Source: Flaviflexus salsibiostraticola (GTDB taxonomy: Bacteria; Actinomycetota; Actinomycetes; Actinomycetales; Actinomycetaceae). Taken from it: a stretch of DNA of 64,000 nt. Made by a program: the position numbers and the translations under genes. Positions within the stretch are counted from its first letter, which is position 1, and each line of letters opens with the position of its first letter. Below the pieces are notes generated by a model. That model did no database searches. It saw only the letters and a list, made by a program, of their open reading frames with translations, and was not told the origin of the DNA. Of this stretch, positions 1-8,397 are shown piece by piece. The DNA is taken from the NCBI RefSeq assembly GCF_003952265.1, contig NZ_CP034438.1, positions 1,488,001 through 1,552,000 of the forward strand, read 5' to 3'.

Positions 1-441
1 GTTCTTCTCATCCTGTTTGCAATCTTTCTCATCGCACAGGGACTCGGCCTTCTGTGGAGCGGTTATCGCACATCCGGCCCAGGGTCGATCGCGCTGCTCG
101 CGACCGGCGTCGTCCTCGTCGTGCTCGGCATCTGGACCATCGTCGCCACCGAATCTGCCGCGGAGCTTCTCGTCACCCTCATGGGGATCTGGGCCCTCGC
201 CATCGGCATCGCCACCGCCTTCGCCGGCTTCGGCCTGCGGGGCCGCTCGGAATACTGGGGGCTCCCGCTCCTCGGCGGCGTCGCCATGGCCATCGCCGGC
301 CTGCTCGTCATCATCAAGCCGTGGACCGGGGTCGCCGCCATCGCCATCACAATCGGCGTCGGTTCGATCCTCTGGGGAGCCCTGCTCGCCGTGAGCGGGT
401 GGTACCTCCGGTCGCTCCTCCCCCGCGATCGCGAACGCTGA
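1..441 (+). CDS. DUF308/HdeD-like membrane protein, 5' end cut off
   Basis: The reading frame is open from the first base, so the true start lies upstream; 146 residues and a stop are visible. Almost the whole visible protein is hydrophobic: about five membrane segments in pairs separated by short Gly/Arg turns, ending in a basic tail (RSLLPRDRER). Paired short helices of this kind are typical of the DUF308/HdeD family, small inner-membrane proteins linked to acid stress in enterobacteria but of unknown function in actinobacteria. It converges on clpC, with a shared hairpin between them. Family assignment is by overall character, not by a catalytic motif. Confidence 0.6.
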   Translation, partial: VLLILFAIFLIAQGLGLLWSGYRTSGPGSIALLATGVVLVVLGIWTIVATESAAELLVTLMGIWALAIGIATAFAGFGLRGRSEYWGLPLLGGVAMAIAGLLVIIKPWTGVAAIAITIGVGSILWGALLAVSGWYLRSLLPRDRER

Positions 442-646
442 CGCTCACGCACGACTGCGGACGCTGACGCCCCCGCACAACAGCGAGGACTGGCACGCCC
501 CCTCGGACTGACAGCACGCCCGAAATTTCCCACAGGGCGCTCCGGCGGGTAATCCATGGCGTCCAGTCACGATCCCCTGCATGACCGTTCACGGCCTCCG
601 ACAGGGGCACGACCCCCGGCGACCGCCACTGACGCCGGACATGACA

Positions 647-678
647 GAGGTGGGGCCGGCTGATGCCGGCCCCACCTC
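647..678. terminator. Hairpin terminator between the convergent DUF308 gene and clpC
   Basis: A perfect 14-bp GC-rich stem (647-660 with 665-678) closes a TGAT loop. It lies 11 bases past the clpC stop and about 200 bases past the upstream + strand gene, so it can serve both directions. No long T-tract follows on either side. Confidence 0.7.
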
Positions 679-689
679 ATGGTTGATGC

Positions 690-3224
690 TTACTGCTGCT
701 GTGCGGTGCCGAGGGCAGTCTCATCGAGCGCATCGACTGCCTCGTTGATCTTCTCCTCGAGCTCCTCTTCCTTGGCGACGCCGGTGAACGTGAGGGACAT
801 GGGGATGTTCTCCTCGTCCACGTCGACGTAGACGGTGTCGCCGTCCTTGAGGTGGCCGAACAGGATCTTCTCGGACAGGGCGTCCTCGATCTCCCGCTGG
901 ATGGCGCGGCGGAGCGGCCTGGCACCCAGCACCGGGTCGTACCCGCGCTCGGCGAGGAGCTCCTTCGCGCGCTGCGACAGCTCGATCTTCATGCCCTGGT
1001 CGGCGAGCCTGCCTGCGAGCTGAGCGATCATGAGGTCGACGATCTTGAGGACCTCCTCGCGCGACAGCTGGGGGAAGACGATGATCTCGTCGACACGGTT
1101 GAGGAACTCGGGGCGGAAGTGCTGCTTCAGCTCGTCGTTCACCTTCGACTTCATCCGGTCGTAGGAGGCCACCGTGTCACCCGACACCTGGAAACCGGTG
1201 TTCTGGGCGCGTGCGATGTCCTTCGTACCGAGGTTCGTCGTCATGATGATGACGGTGTTCTTGAAGTCGACGACCCTGCCCTGCGAGTCGGTCAGGCGAC
1301 CCTCCTCGAGGATCTGCAGGAGCGAGTTGAACAGGTCCTGGTGAGCCTTCTCAACCTCGTCGAACAGGATGACGGAGAACGGGCGGCGGCGGACCTTCTC
1401 GGTGAGCTGGCCACCATCCTCGTACCCGACGTAGCCGGGAGGGGCGCCGAACAGTCGGGAGACCGTGTGCTTCTCGGCGTACTCCGACATGTCGAGGGTG
1501 ATGAGGGCCTCCTCGTCACCGAAGAGGAACTCGGCGAGAGCCTTGGCGAGCTCCGTCTTGCCGACGCCGGTGGGGCCGGCGAAGATGAACGAGCCGCCGG
1601 GACGCTTCGGGTCCTTGAGGCCCGCACGGGTGCGGCGGATCGCCTGCGACAGCGAACGCACGGCGTCCTCCTGCCCGATGATCCGCTTGTGCAGCTCATC
1701 CTCCATGCGGAGCAGCTTCGCGGACTCGGCCTCGGTGAGCTTGAAGACGGGGATGCCGGTCGACATCGCGAGGACCTCACTGATGAGGTCGCCGTCGACG
1801 ACGGACACCTGGTCCATGTCGCCCGACTTCCAGGCCTTCTCCTTCTCGGCGCGCTCCTCGGCGAGCCTCTGCTCGGTGTCACGGAGCGCGGCGGCCTTCT
1901 CGAAGTCCTGCCCGTCGATGGCGGATTCCTTCTGCTTGCGGACCTGGGCGATCTTCTCGTCCAGTTCGCGAAGCTCGGGCGGAGCCGTCATCTTCCTGAT
2001 GGCGAGGCGCGCGCCGGCCTCGTCGATCAGGTCGATCGCCTTGTCCGGCAGGAACCGGTCGTTGACGTAGCGGTCGGACAGCGACGCGGCCTGTTCGATC
2101 GCGTCGTCCGTGATGGTGACGCGGTGGAACGCCTCGTAGCGGTCGCGCAGTCCGCGGAGGATATCGATGGTCTGCTCAACCGTCGGCTGCTCAACCTGAA
2201 TCGGCTGGAAGCGCCTCTCAAGGGCTGCGTCCTTCTCGATGTGCTTGCGGTACTCGTCGAGGGTGGTGGCTCCGATGATCTGGAGCTCGCCGCGCGCCAT
2301 CATCGGCTTGAGCAGGGAGGCCGCGTCGAGCGCGCCCTCGGCCGCACCAGCGCCGACCATCGTGTGCACCTCATCGATGAAGAGGATGATGTCGCCGCGG
2401 GTGTTGACCTCTTTGAGGATCTTCTTCAGACGCTCCTCGAAGTCACCGCGGTAGCGGGAACCCGCGACCAGCGAACCCATGTCGAGCGCGTAGAGCTGCT
2501 TGTCGCGCAGCGTCTCGGGCACGTCGCCCGAGGCGATCGACTGCGCGAGACCCTCGACGACGGCAGTCTTGCCGACGCCGGGCTCGCCGATGAGGACGGG
2601 GTTGTTCTTCGTCCGGCGGGAGAGGACCTGCATGACCCGCTCCGACTCGATGTTCCGGCCGATGACCGGGTCGAGCTTGCGCTCACGGGCCGCCTGCGTG
2701 AGGTTGCGACCGAACTGGTCGAGCACCGTCGAGCCGGCCTTCTGACCCTCACGCGCGCCGGTGCCGACACCGACGGCCTCCTTGCCCTGGTACCCGCTCA
2801 TGAGCTGGTTGACCTGCTGGCGCACGCGCGGCAGGTCGGCGCCGAGCTTGACGAGAACCTTGGCCGCGACCCCGTCCTGCTCACGGAGCAGGCCGAGGAG
2901 CAGGTGCTCCGTGCCGATGTACGAATGTCCGAGCTGAAGACCCTCGCGGAGGGCGTACTCGAGGACCTTCTTCGCGCGCGGCGTGAAGGGGATGTGACCG
3001 GAGGGGGCTTCGTTCCCCTCTCCGATGATGTCGATGACCTGGACCCGCACGTCGTCCAGTGAGATGTCGAGGGCCTCGAGGGCCTTCGCCGCAACGCCCT
3101 CACCCTCACGGATGAGGCCGAGCAGAATGTGCTCCGTTCCCAGGTACTTGTGCTTGAGGTTCCGAGCCTCGTCCTGGGCTAGCACGATCACGCGCCGCGC
3201 ACGGTCGGTGAACCGTTCGAACAT
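690..3224 (-). CDS. clpC: ATP-dependent Clp protease ATP-binding subunit ClpC
   Basis: An 844-residue AAA+ unfoldase that feeds substrates to the ClpP peptidase in the cytoplasm. Two Clp_N repeats occupy about residues 1-145. The first ATPase domain has Walker A GEPGVGKT at 213-220 and a VHTMVGAGA segment. A UVR-type coiled region follows near 420-460, then the second ATPase domain with Walker A GPTGVGKT and Walker [14 protein letters not shown]-containing loop before the C-terminal domain fits ClpP docking. Length matches actinobacterial ClpC (about 845). The start is set by AAGGAGG a few bases upstream of ATG. It is transcribed alone, and a ClgR-like site lies about 60 bp upstream. Confidence 0.98.
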   Translation of the reverse strand: MFERFTDRARRVIVLAQDEARNLKHKYLGTEHILLGLIREGEGVAAKALEALDISLDDVRVQVIDIIGEGNEAPSGHIPFTPRAKKVLEYALREGLQLGHSYIGTEHLLLGLLREQDGVAAKVLVKLGADLPRVRQQVNQLMSGYQGKEAVGVGTGAREGQKAGSTVLDQFGRNLTQAARERKLDPVIGRNIESERVMQVLSRRTKNNPVLIGEPGVGKTAVVEGLAQSIASGDVPETLRDKQLYALDMGSLVAGSRYRGDFEERLKKILKEVNTRGDIILFIDEVHTMVGAGAAEGALDAASLLKPMMARGELQIIGATTLDEYRKHIEKDAALERRFQPIQVEQPTVEQTIDILRGLRDRYEAFHRVTITDDAIEQAASLSDRYVNDRFLPDKAIDLIDEAGARLAIRKMTAPPELRELDEKIAQVRKQKESAIDGQDFEKAAALRDTEQRLAEERAEKEKAWKSGDMDQVSVVDGDLISEVLAMSTGIPVFKLTEAESAKLLRMEDELHKRIIGQEDAVRSLSQAIRRTRAGLKDPKRPGGSFIFAGPTGVGKTELAKALAEFLFGDEEALITLDMSEYAEKHTVSRLFGAPPGYVGYEDGGQLTEKVRRRPFSVILFDEVEKAHQDLFNSLLQILEEGRLTDSQGRVVDFKNTVIIMTTNLGTKDIARAQNTGFQVSGDTVASYDRMKSKVNDELKQHFRPEFLNRVDEIIVFPQLSREEVLKIVDLMIAQLAGRLADQGMKIELSQRAKELLAERGYDPVLGARPLRRAIQREIEDALSEKILFGHLKDGDTVYVDVDEENIPMSLTFTGVAKEEELEEKINEAVDALDETALGTAQQQ

Positions 3225-3277
3225 TGCGCCTCCTTAAGTAGCTTCACCAACTCTAACGAACCTGGGAAGCGCGCCAT

Positions 3278-3296
3278 GCCTGTGTTCGCCACAGGC
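3278..3296 (-). terminator. Short hairpin after dtd, overlapping the clpC control region
   Basis: A 7-bp stem GCCTGTG/CACAGGC with a 5-base loop sits 12 bases past the dtd stop. It could end the dtd operon, but it overlaps the candidate ClgR operator, so the dyad may instead be a protein-binding site. Confidence 0.4.
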
Positions 3297-3297
3297 G
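3284..3297 (-). promoter_or_regulatory. Candidate ClgR operator upstream of clpC
   Basis: The sequence GTTCGC-CACAG-GCG matches the GTTCGC-N5-GCG motif known for ClgR, the actinobacterial activator of clp and lon genes. It lies 60 bases upstream of the clpC ATG, a plausible activator position. The match is seen in the sequence; binding is inferred. Confidence 0.5.
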
Positions 3298-3308
3298 TTA
3301 GGCCCGGA

Positions 3309-3740
3309 CTAGCACTCCCACCACAGCGTGAAAGGCCCGTCGTTCACGCTTTCCACGGCCATCATCGCGCCGAAGATGCCGGTCTTGACAGGCAGCCCGT
3401 GGACGGTCCGCAGGCGCTCCGCGACCGCCTCGTAGAGCGGTTCGGCGACTTCCCCCGGAGCGGCGGTGGTCCACGACGGCCGCCGGCCCTTCCTCACGTC
3501 GCCGTAGAGCGTGAATTGGGAGACGACGAGGACCTCGCCGCCGACCTCCGTCACGCTCATCTCCGTCTCCCCATCGAAGACCCGCAGGTCCGCGATCTTG
3601 CGGGCGGTGAGCTCGACCTCGCGCTGGGTGTCCGACGGGGTGACGCCGAGCAGGACGAGGAGTCCACGACCGATCTGCGATACCCGCTCGCCACCGACGC
3701 TCACGCTCGCGCTCGAGACGCGGGAGATGACAGCGCGCAC
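3309..3740 (-). CDS. dtd: D-aminoacyl-tRNA deacylase
   Basis: A 143-residue protein of typical DTD length. It hydrolyses D-aminoacyl-tRNAs (and mischarged glycyl-tRNAs) in the cytoplasm, protecting translation. Both family motifs are visible: SQFTLYGD (SQxTL) in the middle and NDGPFTL (the cross-subunit GPxT segment) near the C-terminus, in the expected order. The start is a GTG that overlaps the stop of the upstream gene by one base (TAGTG), so translation is probably coupled. It is the last gene of a four-gene operon. Confidence 0.95.
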   Translation of the reverse strand: MRAVISRVSSASVSVGGERVSQIGRGLLVLLGVTPSDTQREVELTARKIADLRVFDGETEMSVTEVGGEVLVVSQFTLYGDVRKGRRPSWTTAAPGEVAEPLYEAVAERLRTVHGLPVKTGIFGAMMAVESVNDGPFTLWWEC

Positions 3741-4042
3741 TACCAGGAGCCCCCGCGACGGTTGCCTCCGCCCCCGCGGGGGATCTCATCGAGCCTCGGC
3801 TTGATCGAGCCGAGGTAGTAGACGACGAGCACGAAGAAGCCGAGGGAGATGAGGAACGAGCCGGGGATGCGGAACGGCATGAGGCCCGCGCGGACGACGA
3901 GGCCGAGCAGGAGGACCCCCACCCACTTCCACTTGCTCATCGTTCCCGCCCAGTCGAAGGCCGCCTGCTGGCGGGTGGCCGCGTCGATGACCGCCCACAG
4001 GAAGAGGGCGATGACGAAGAGGTTGAACAGGGCTCCGATCAT
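3740..4042 (-). CDS. DUF2516 family membrane protein
   Basis: A 100-residue protein with an N-terminal membrane helix (about 1-22), an amphipathic stretch, two further helices around 40-80 and a Gly/Arg-rich cytoplasmic tail. This arrangement, including the segment after helix 1 that begins [10 protein letters not shown], fits the actinobacterial DUF2516 family, whose function is unknown. It overlaps ygfZ by four bases (ATGA) at its start and dtd by one base at its end, so all three are likely co-translated. No catalytic motif is present. Confidence 0.75.
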   Translation of the reverse strand: MIGALFNLFVIALFLWAVIDAATRQQAAFDWAGTMSKWKWVGVLLLGLVVRAGLMPFRIPGSFLISLGFFVLVVYYLGSIKPRLDEIPRGGGGNRRGGSW

Positions 4043-5100
4043 GACGGGAGCCTGCGGATCTTAGGCCGGTCATAGGACAGCTCCGTGCGCCCGTCAGGGT
4101 TGACGATGACCTCGGCGAGGGCCGGGATGCCATCGACCGTCAGCGCCGCATCGACAGGCGTGTTGCGCTTGAGTAGTCCGAGGGCGACGGGACCATGGTC
4201 CATGTCCCTCGCCGCGCTCGTCACCGTTCCCACGGTCTTCTCCCCCATGAGGATCTCGGTGCCGCGGGCGGGCAGTCGCTCCTCGGAGCCGTCGAGCTGG
4301 AGCAGGACGGCTCGGCGGGGCGGGCGGCCGAGATTGACCGTCCGGGCGATCGCCTCCTGGCCGCGGTAGCAGCCCTTCTCGAGGTGGACCGCCGTGCGAA
4401 GCCAGTCCCATTCATGCGGCAGCGACTTCTCGTCGACGTCGATGGCCGGGCGGGGCCTGAGATCGACGATGCGCTGGGCCTCCCAGGCGAGCATCCCCGC
4501 CATCGTGCCCTCCCATTCATCGATGGCGGCCATGAGCTCGTCCTTGGGCAGGAGGGCGATGAATCGCTCCTGACCCCTGGCCGGGTGGTCATCGGTGCTG
4601 GGGCCGTAGGCGACAGACTTGGCGCCGACAGCGGGCCACGGATCACGCCACGTGAGGACTGCGCGCGGCACGGCCGCGCTCCCGTACCCACCGAGGAGCG
4701 CGAGATCATCGCGGAGAACGATCTCCACCCGCATCATGAACTTCATCTTCTGCAGGAAGGAGCGCAGCTCCTCCCCGAAGCCGGCGTCGGTGATGAGGTG
4801 GAGGGTTTCGCCGTCATCGACGACGTAGGCCGCGACCTGGATTCGCCCCTCGACCGTGAGGAGGATGAGCTCGGTGGACTCCCCCGGCTTGAGATCGGTC
4901 AGGTGCTGGGTCGTGAGGCTGTGGACCCACGTGAGGCGGTCGGGACCGCTCACGGTCACAACCTCGAGGTGCGACAGGTCGACGAGGGCGGTCCCGGCGA
5001 GCAGCGCGCGCTGCTCGCGGGCAGGCGATCCGTAGTGGGCGGGAACAGCAGCATCGATGCCGTCGCCGAGGACGGCGCCGGGAAGGCTCGCGGTGCTCAT
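4039..5100 (-). CDS. ygfZ: Folate-binding protein YgfZ (Fe-S cluster assembly factor)
   Basis: A 353-residue aminomethyltransferase-like protein. YgfZ proteins bind tetrahydrofolate and help build or repair certain Fe-S enzymes. The signature KGCYRGQE is present (LEKGCYRGQEAIART), including the conserved Cys. The N-terminal half shows the GcvT-like fold features (TALVDLSHLEVVTVSGPDR). It overlaps the nitrobindin gene upstream and the DUF2516 gene downstream, each by ATGA. The link with a haem-binding nitrobindin suggests a role in metal-cofactor or nitrosative stress biology, which is inference. Confidence 0.93.
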   Translation of the reverse strand: MSTASLPGAVLGDGIDAAVPAHYGSPAREQRALLAGTALVDLSHLEVVTVSGPDRLTWVHSLTTQHLTDLKPGESTELILLTVEGRIQVAAYVVDDGETLHLITDAGFGEELRSFLQKMKFMMRVEIVLRDDLALLGGYGSAAVPRAVLTWRDPWPAVGAKSVAYGPSTDDHPARGQERFIALLPKDELMAAIDEWEGTMAGMLAWEAQRIVDLRPRPAIDVDEKSLPHEWDWLRTAVHLEKGCYRGQEAIARTVNLGRPPRRAVLLQLDGSEERLPARGTEILMGEKTVGTVTSAARDMDHGPVALGLLKRNTPVDAALTVDGIPALAEVIVNPDGRTELSYDRPKIRRLPS

Positions 5101-5654
5101 CGCTTGATCGCCACCTTCGACAGGCGGCCCGCGGCGTAGGACTGCATCTCTTCCCCAAAGGCGGCCATGTCGTAGGCGAACAGCAGGTCGGATTCGACCA
5201 TGCCCACCTGCAGCTGGCTGGCGTTGACGTGAGCGCCCGTCGCGGAGCGGACCATCGCATCCGATACCAGGCTCATCCGAGGAGACTTCACGACGCCGAC
5301 GTAGAGGGCGACCCGGCCGTCCGGGGTGGCGATCATCGCCTCGACCTCGCCCTCCGTCTCGGGGGACTGCCGCAGGTAGCCTGTGGCCTCCTGCCAGAGC
5401 CGATCCTCGGTCAGCTGGGCGACACCGATGTGACCCGGCAGCTCCTTGTCGATGTCATCGGGGTTCTCGTTCGCGAGGTACCACGTCGACTGGATCGTGA
5501 GGTAGGGGCCGCCGTTGTTGGAGACCTCGAGCTCGCAGATGATTGCGGCGTCATCGATCCCCGGGTAGCCGAGCATGCCGTAGCCCCGCCACCTGCCGAC
5601 CAGCCACGCCATCGGATAGGTCTCGGGCGCCAGGCCCTCTGGAATTTCAAACAT
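5097..5654 (-). CDS. Nitrobindin-like FABP family haem protein (DUF1794)
   Basis: A 185-residue protein opening with a GRWRGYGMLGYP motif that matches the GxWxGxGxGxYP signature of nitrobindin and THAP4 C-terminal beta-barrels. These proteins bind ferric haem and can isomerise peroxynitrite to nitrate. No signal peptide is present, so it is cytoplasmic. It is the first gene of the operon, with 134 bases of upstream DNA and no gene between it and the membrane protein gene at 5789. It overlaps ygfZ by ATGA. The axial His expected near the C-terminus is not obvious by eye, so haem binding here is inferred from family only. Confidence 0.85.
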   Translation of the reverse strand: MFEIPEGLAPETYPMAWLVGRWRGYGMLGYPGIDDAAIICELEVSNNGGPYLTIQSTWYLANENPDDIDKELPGHIGVAQLTEDRLWQEATGYLRQSPETEGEVEAMIATPDGRVALYVGVVKSPRMSLVSDAMVRSATGAHVNASQLQVGMVESDLLFAYDMAAFGEEMQSYAAGRLSKVAIKR

Positions 5655-5788
5655 GGCTCCAGCCTAGCGAACCGCGCAATGCTGGACGAGAACCGTGCCC
5701 TCCGCACTTTCCCAGCCTCCATGCGGATCTCCGGTCATGGCGCCGATTGCGGCCGCTCGCCGTGCGCTGTGTTCGCGGCGGGCGCAGA

Positions 5789-6511
5789 TCAGGTGATGAC
5801 GAGGGCGAGCGTATAGGCGACAACCGCGGCCGCACACAGCGGCACCATCGCCAGCGTCGCCCCCGGCCGGCGCCTCGTTGCAGGCGGCAGCCGCCGAAGG
5901 ATTGAGTCGAACATTGCGAGGATCGAGCCGGCCGCAAGGCCCGCGAGGGGTGCTGCGTACCAGGCGATATCCGAGAACAGCATGAAGAGCAGGCCGCCCG
6001 AAAAACCGCCGGTCATGTAGACGACGTGCCGGAGGCTGCGCAGGGAATGCGGAATAAGGATCTCGAGGACAATCGCCACGGCAACAGCGGTGAGAACGGC
6101 CCGCGCCGCCGTCACTCCGGCATCGAGTGCGAGCGTCCGGGTCCACAGCGCCCCCATGACGACGAGCATGGAACCCGCCACCGTTCCGGAGATCTGCTCG
6201 AGTAGGCGCGGACGGCCATCCCGCCTCGCCATCTCCGCGACGAAACCGACAACGACGGTGAAGCCCGCGACGAAGGCGAGCTCACGCACACCGAAGAAGT
6301 AGGCAACGGCGTTCGCCGCGACGCTGACGGCGACGATGACCCTTCGGGCAGTGCCAGGGTTGGGCAGATCGATGAGGAAGGCCCACCCCGTTGCGAGGAT
6401 GAGGCCAATGATGACGCCGGCGACCGCAGTGGCGACCGGGCCAAGCGACACCGCGCCGAAGAGGACTGCTGCGCCGACAAGGCTGACAAGTGCCCGCGCG
6501 CGGGCGCTCAT
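5789..6511 (-). CDS. Polytopic membrane protein of unknown function
   Basis: About 240 residues, almost entirely hydrophobic, with seven or eight predicted membrane segments and short basic loops (MARRDGRPR, RRLPPATRRRPG). I do not recognise a transporter signature. The chosen ATG (6509-6511) has GGAG six bases upstream; in-frame starts farther upstream (to 6535) have no spaced Shine-Dalgarno. The gene stands alone: the flanking genes on the same strand are separated by more than 130 bases, and the candidate small RNA lies on the opposite strand behind its start. Confidence 0.6.
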   Translation of the reverse strand: MSARARALVSLVGAAVLFGAVSLGPVATAVAGVIIGLILATGWAFLIDLPNPGTARRVIVAVSVAANAVAYFFGVRELAFVAGFTVVVGFVAEMARRDGRPRLLEQISGTVAGSMLVVMGALWTRTLALDAGVTAARAVLTAVAVAIVLEILIPHSLRSLRHVVYMTGGFSGGLLFMLFSDIAWYAAPLAGLAAGSILAMFDSILRRLPPATRRRPGATLAMVPLCAAAVVAYTLALVIT

Positions 6512-6671
6512 CGTCATCTCCACTCCATTCACCACCCCTTGATCTTGCCATGAGTGCTGGCCTTACGCCGATCTGCCGGTCGAAAGGCGAGCAGAACCGT
6601 GAAAGAAAGTGCATGGGACGTCAGGTGCGGATGCACGCCCGGGACTTCCGTCGCGTGACCTGGCCCACAGG

Positions 6672-6700
6672 TTGACGCGGGGTCCAAAGACGACAAGAAT
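6672..6700 (+). promoter_or_regulatory. Sigma-70-type promoter of a candidate small RNA
   Basis: TTGACG (6672-6677), a 17-base spacer and AAGAAT (6695-6700) form a promoter with 5/6 and 4/6 matches to the -35 and -10 consensus. No protein gene follows before the strong terminator at 6800. Transcription would start near 6707. Confidence 0.45.
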
Positions 6701-6706
6701 ATGAGT

Positions 6707-6835
6707 ACGGCATCGGATCGCGAAAGCCCCGGGCTCCAACTATTGCCGCTACGAGCGGCCTACGCGCCGACAGGCGCTATCCGGTTCGGTGTCGCTACAG
6801 TCAGCGCCGGCATTGCCGGCGCTGACTTCTTTCTT
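6707..6835 (+). ncRNA. Candidate structured small RNA (about 130 nt)
   Basis: Between a promoter-like sequence and an intrinsic terminator lies a stretch with no convincing coding frame but with successive hairpins: GCCGCT-ACG-AGCGGC near 6744-6758, GCGCC-GACA-GGCGC near 6766-6779, then the terminator stem at 6800-6826. It does not match 6S, tmRNA, RNase P or SRP RNA by eye. It may be a trans-acting small RNA; its neighbours are a membrane protein gene behind it and, beyond the IS, the pst operon on the opposite strand. Confidence 0.4.
6800..6835 (+). terminator. Intrinsic terminator with no protein gene upstream
   Basis: A perfect 12-bp stem (6800-6811 with 6815-6826) with loop ATT is followed by TTCTTTCTT, a good + strand terminator. 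There is no + strand protein gene upstream, which is why a small RNA is proposed. Confidence 0.7.
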
Positions 6836-6854
6836 CGGTCGGATGCTCGGCTGC

Positions 6855-7121
6855 GGCTTATAGGACATTTCGTGTTGGTTTGACCCTGATCTTTTGTTGC
6901 TGTGCCGCCATTAGGCCGGTGTTGAAGTTCGTGCGGCTGAACTTGATGGGTGGACATTTCGTGTTGGCTTGACCCCGACCTTTGGTTGCTTTGACGCGGA
7001 AAAGTGGGGGTTGAAGTTGGTTTCACGGGGCCGGCTTATAGGACATTTCGTGTTGGTTTGATCCCGACTTTTCGGCGCGTTCTCACCGAAAAGGCCGGGT
7101 CCAAGTTGCCTGATAGGGAGG
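6855..7121 (+). repeat. Three 89-bp tandem iterons at the IS left end
   Basis: The core GGACATTTCGTGTTGG recurs at 6863, 6952 and 7041, exactly 89 bases apart. Each is followed by a diverged tail containing TTGA-CC-GA and, in copies 1 and 2, GTTGAAGTT. Copies 1 and 3 carry the full GGCTTATA terminus; copy 2 has TGATGGGT instead. The third unit ends at the base before the transposase start codon. The right end has a single copy. Confidence 0.85.
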
Positions 7122-8264
7122 GTGAACACTCCTTATTGCCGCCCGTGCGAGCAGGCGATGACACGCTATGGAAAGACCAGTACGGGACGTCAGCGCTACC
7201 GCTGTGCCGGGTGCAGGACGAGTCGCGTAGCGGCGATCGACACCTCCGCGAAAGACTTCGCCCTGTTCTTGTCCTTTCTGTTTTCCCGCCAGCGCCAGCG
7301 AGACCTGCCCGGGGCGGGACGGACCTTCCGTCGGCGCACCGCACGGTTCTGGCAGCTGTGGCCCACCCCCGAGGTGGTCGACGAGGTCCACCGGGTAATC
7401 TACGTCGATGGGATCCACCTCGGACGCAGCGCCGTGATCCTGATCGCCTCCACCGACACCCATGTCGTGGGCTGGTACCTCGCACGCAGTGAACACAGCC
7501 AGGCCTGGGGTGCGCTGCTGGCCCGGATCGCACCGCCACAGGTAGTGGTCACCGATGGTGGATCAGGCTTTGCCAAAGCCCGCCGGGCGCACTGGCCCAC
7601 CACGAAGGTCCAGCGCTGTACGTTCCATGCTTTCAGCCAGGTGCGTCGCCAGACCACGACCCGGCCCCGCACTCAGGCCGGAGTGGAACTCTACGGCCTG
7701 GCTAAAGCGCTGCTCCACGTCCGCGATAACACCGGGGCCGCGGCATGGCTGGCCGCTTACACCCAATGGCGCGCCACATGGGAGGCCTTCCTGGCTGAGC
7801 GCACTCGACTCGCCACGGGGCAGGTCGTACTCACTCACCAGCGTCTGGTCACGGCCCGCTCAGCCCTCGATACGCTGATCCGGACCAAGACCTTGTTCAC
7901 CTACGTCGATCCCGCCAACTTCCCGGTCGACGCCTACCTGCACATGCCACTGCCAGCGACGAATAACCGGATCGAGGGTGGGATCAACACTCAACTGCGG
8001 GCCCTGCTACGCGATCACCGCGGGATGAGCCTGGACAGGCGGATCAAAGCGATCATGTGGTGGTGCTACATGCACACTGAATACCCTGCCAGTCCCGCAC
8101 GCATCCTCAGGACCATGCCCACCGACACCCAGATCCAGGCCTACTACCGAGCTGCGGCCAGCCGCGGCGAACACGCCCGGGACATCGGCCTGCCGGGCAT
8201 CGGCACCGCAGCCGTCTGGAACGAGCTGCACCACTCGACCAGCTACATCACAACCTGGGACTGA
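7122..8264 (+). CDS. IS1249-type transposase (IS256 family)
   Basis: A 380-residue DDE transposase. The N-terminus is a zinc ribbon with C6, C9, C28 and C31 around KTSTGRQRYRC. The DDE triad is placed at D96 (YVDGIHLG), D145 (VVTDGGSGF) and E285 (NNRIEGGINT), with the His/Cys-containing helical insert between the last two as in IS256-type enzymes. The start is GTG, directly preceded by GGGAGG with almost no spacing; the frame stays open upstream to about 7062 without another good start, so initiation may be weak. No frameshift or stop is seen, so the enzyme could be active. Confidence 0.9.
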   Translation: MNTPYCRPCEQAMTRYGKTSTGRQRYRCAGCRTSRVAAIDTSAKDFALFLSFLFSRQRQRDLPGAGRTFRRRTARFWQLWPTPEVVDEVHRVIYVDGIHLGRSAVILIASTDTHVVGWYLARSEHSQAWGALLARIAPPQVVVTDGGSGFAKARRAHWPTTKVQRCTFHAFSQVRRQTTTRPRTQAGVELYGLAKALLHVRDNTGAAAWLAAYTQWRATWEAFLAERTRLATGQVVLTHQRLVTARSALDTLIRTKTLFTYVDPANFPVDAYLHMPLPATNNRIEGGINTQLRALLRDHRGMSLDRRIKAIMWWCYMHTEYPASPARILRTMPTDTQIQAYYRAAASRGEHARDIGLPGIGTAAVWNELHHSTSYITTWD

Positions 8265-8357
8265 CACCCCTCCGATCAAACAAAACCAACACATTTTGTC
8301 CTATAAGCCTCGGCTGCGTAGCGAAGAGCATCCCCGGAAGACAATCTCTTTCACGCA

Positions 8358-8387
8358 GATGCCCGCCGGCTGGAGCCGGCGGGCATC
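8358..8387 (-). terminator. Terminator of the pst operon
   Basis: A perfect 13-bp stem (8358-8370 with 8375-8387) lies 11 bases past the pstB stop. The IS element sits immediately beyond it, so the insertion does not interrupt the operon. Confidence 0.75.
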
Positions 8388-8397
8388 GCGTTGAGGA

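Larger units (their letters stand above)
6855..8309 (+). mobile_element. IS1249-type insertion sequence (IS256 family), apparently complete
   Basis: The ends are inverted: GGCTTATAGGACA at 6855 and its complement ending at 8309, continuing imperfectly for about 30 bases. An 8-bp direct repeat TCGGCTGC flanks it (6847-6854 and 8310-8317), matching the 8-9 bp target duplications of IS256-type elements. A 10-bp reading (CTCGGCTGCG) with ends one base in on each side is also possible. One intact transposase gene fills the element. The left end carries three 89-bp iterons. It separates the small RNA locus from the pst operon terminator. Confidence 0.85.

Noticed and set aside
852..3062. A 736-codon open frame opposite clpC
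   Set aside because: Antisense shadow of a conserved gene; rich in Leu, Asp and Arg and without domain motifs.
6701..6883. 60-codon + strand frame through the small RNA region
   Set aside because: It runs through the terminator hairpin and into the IS end; no Shine-Dalgarno precedes it.
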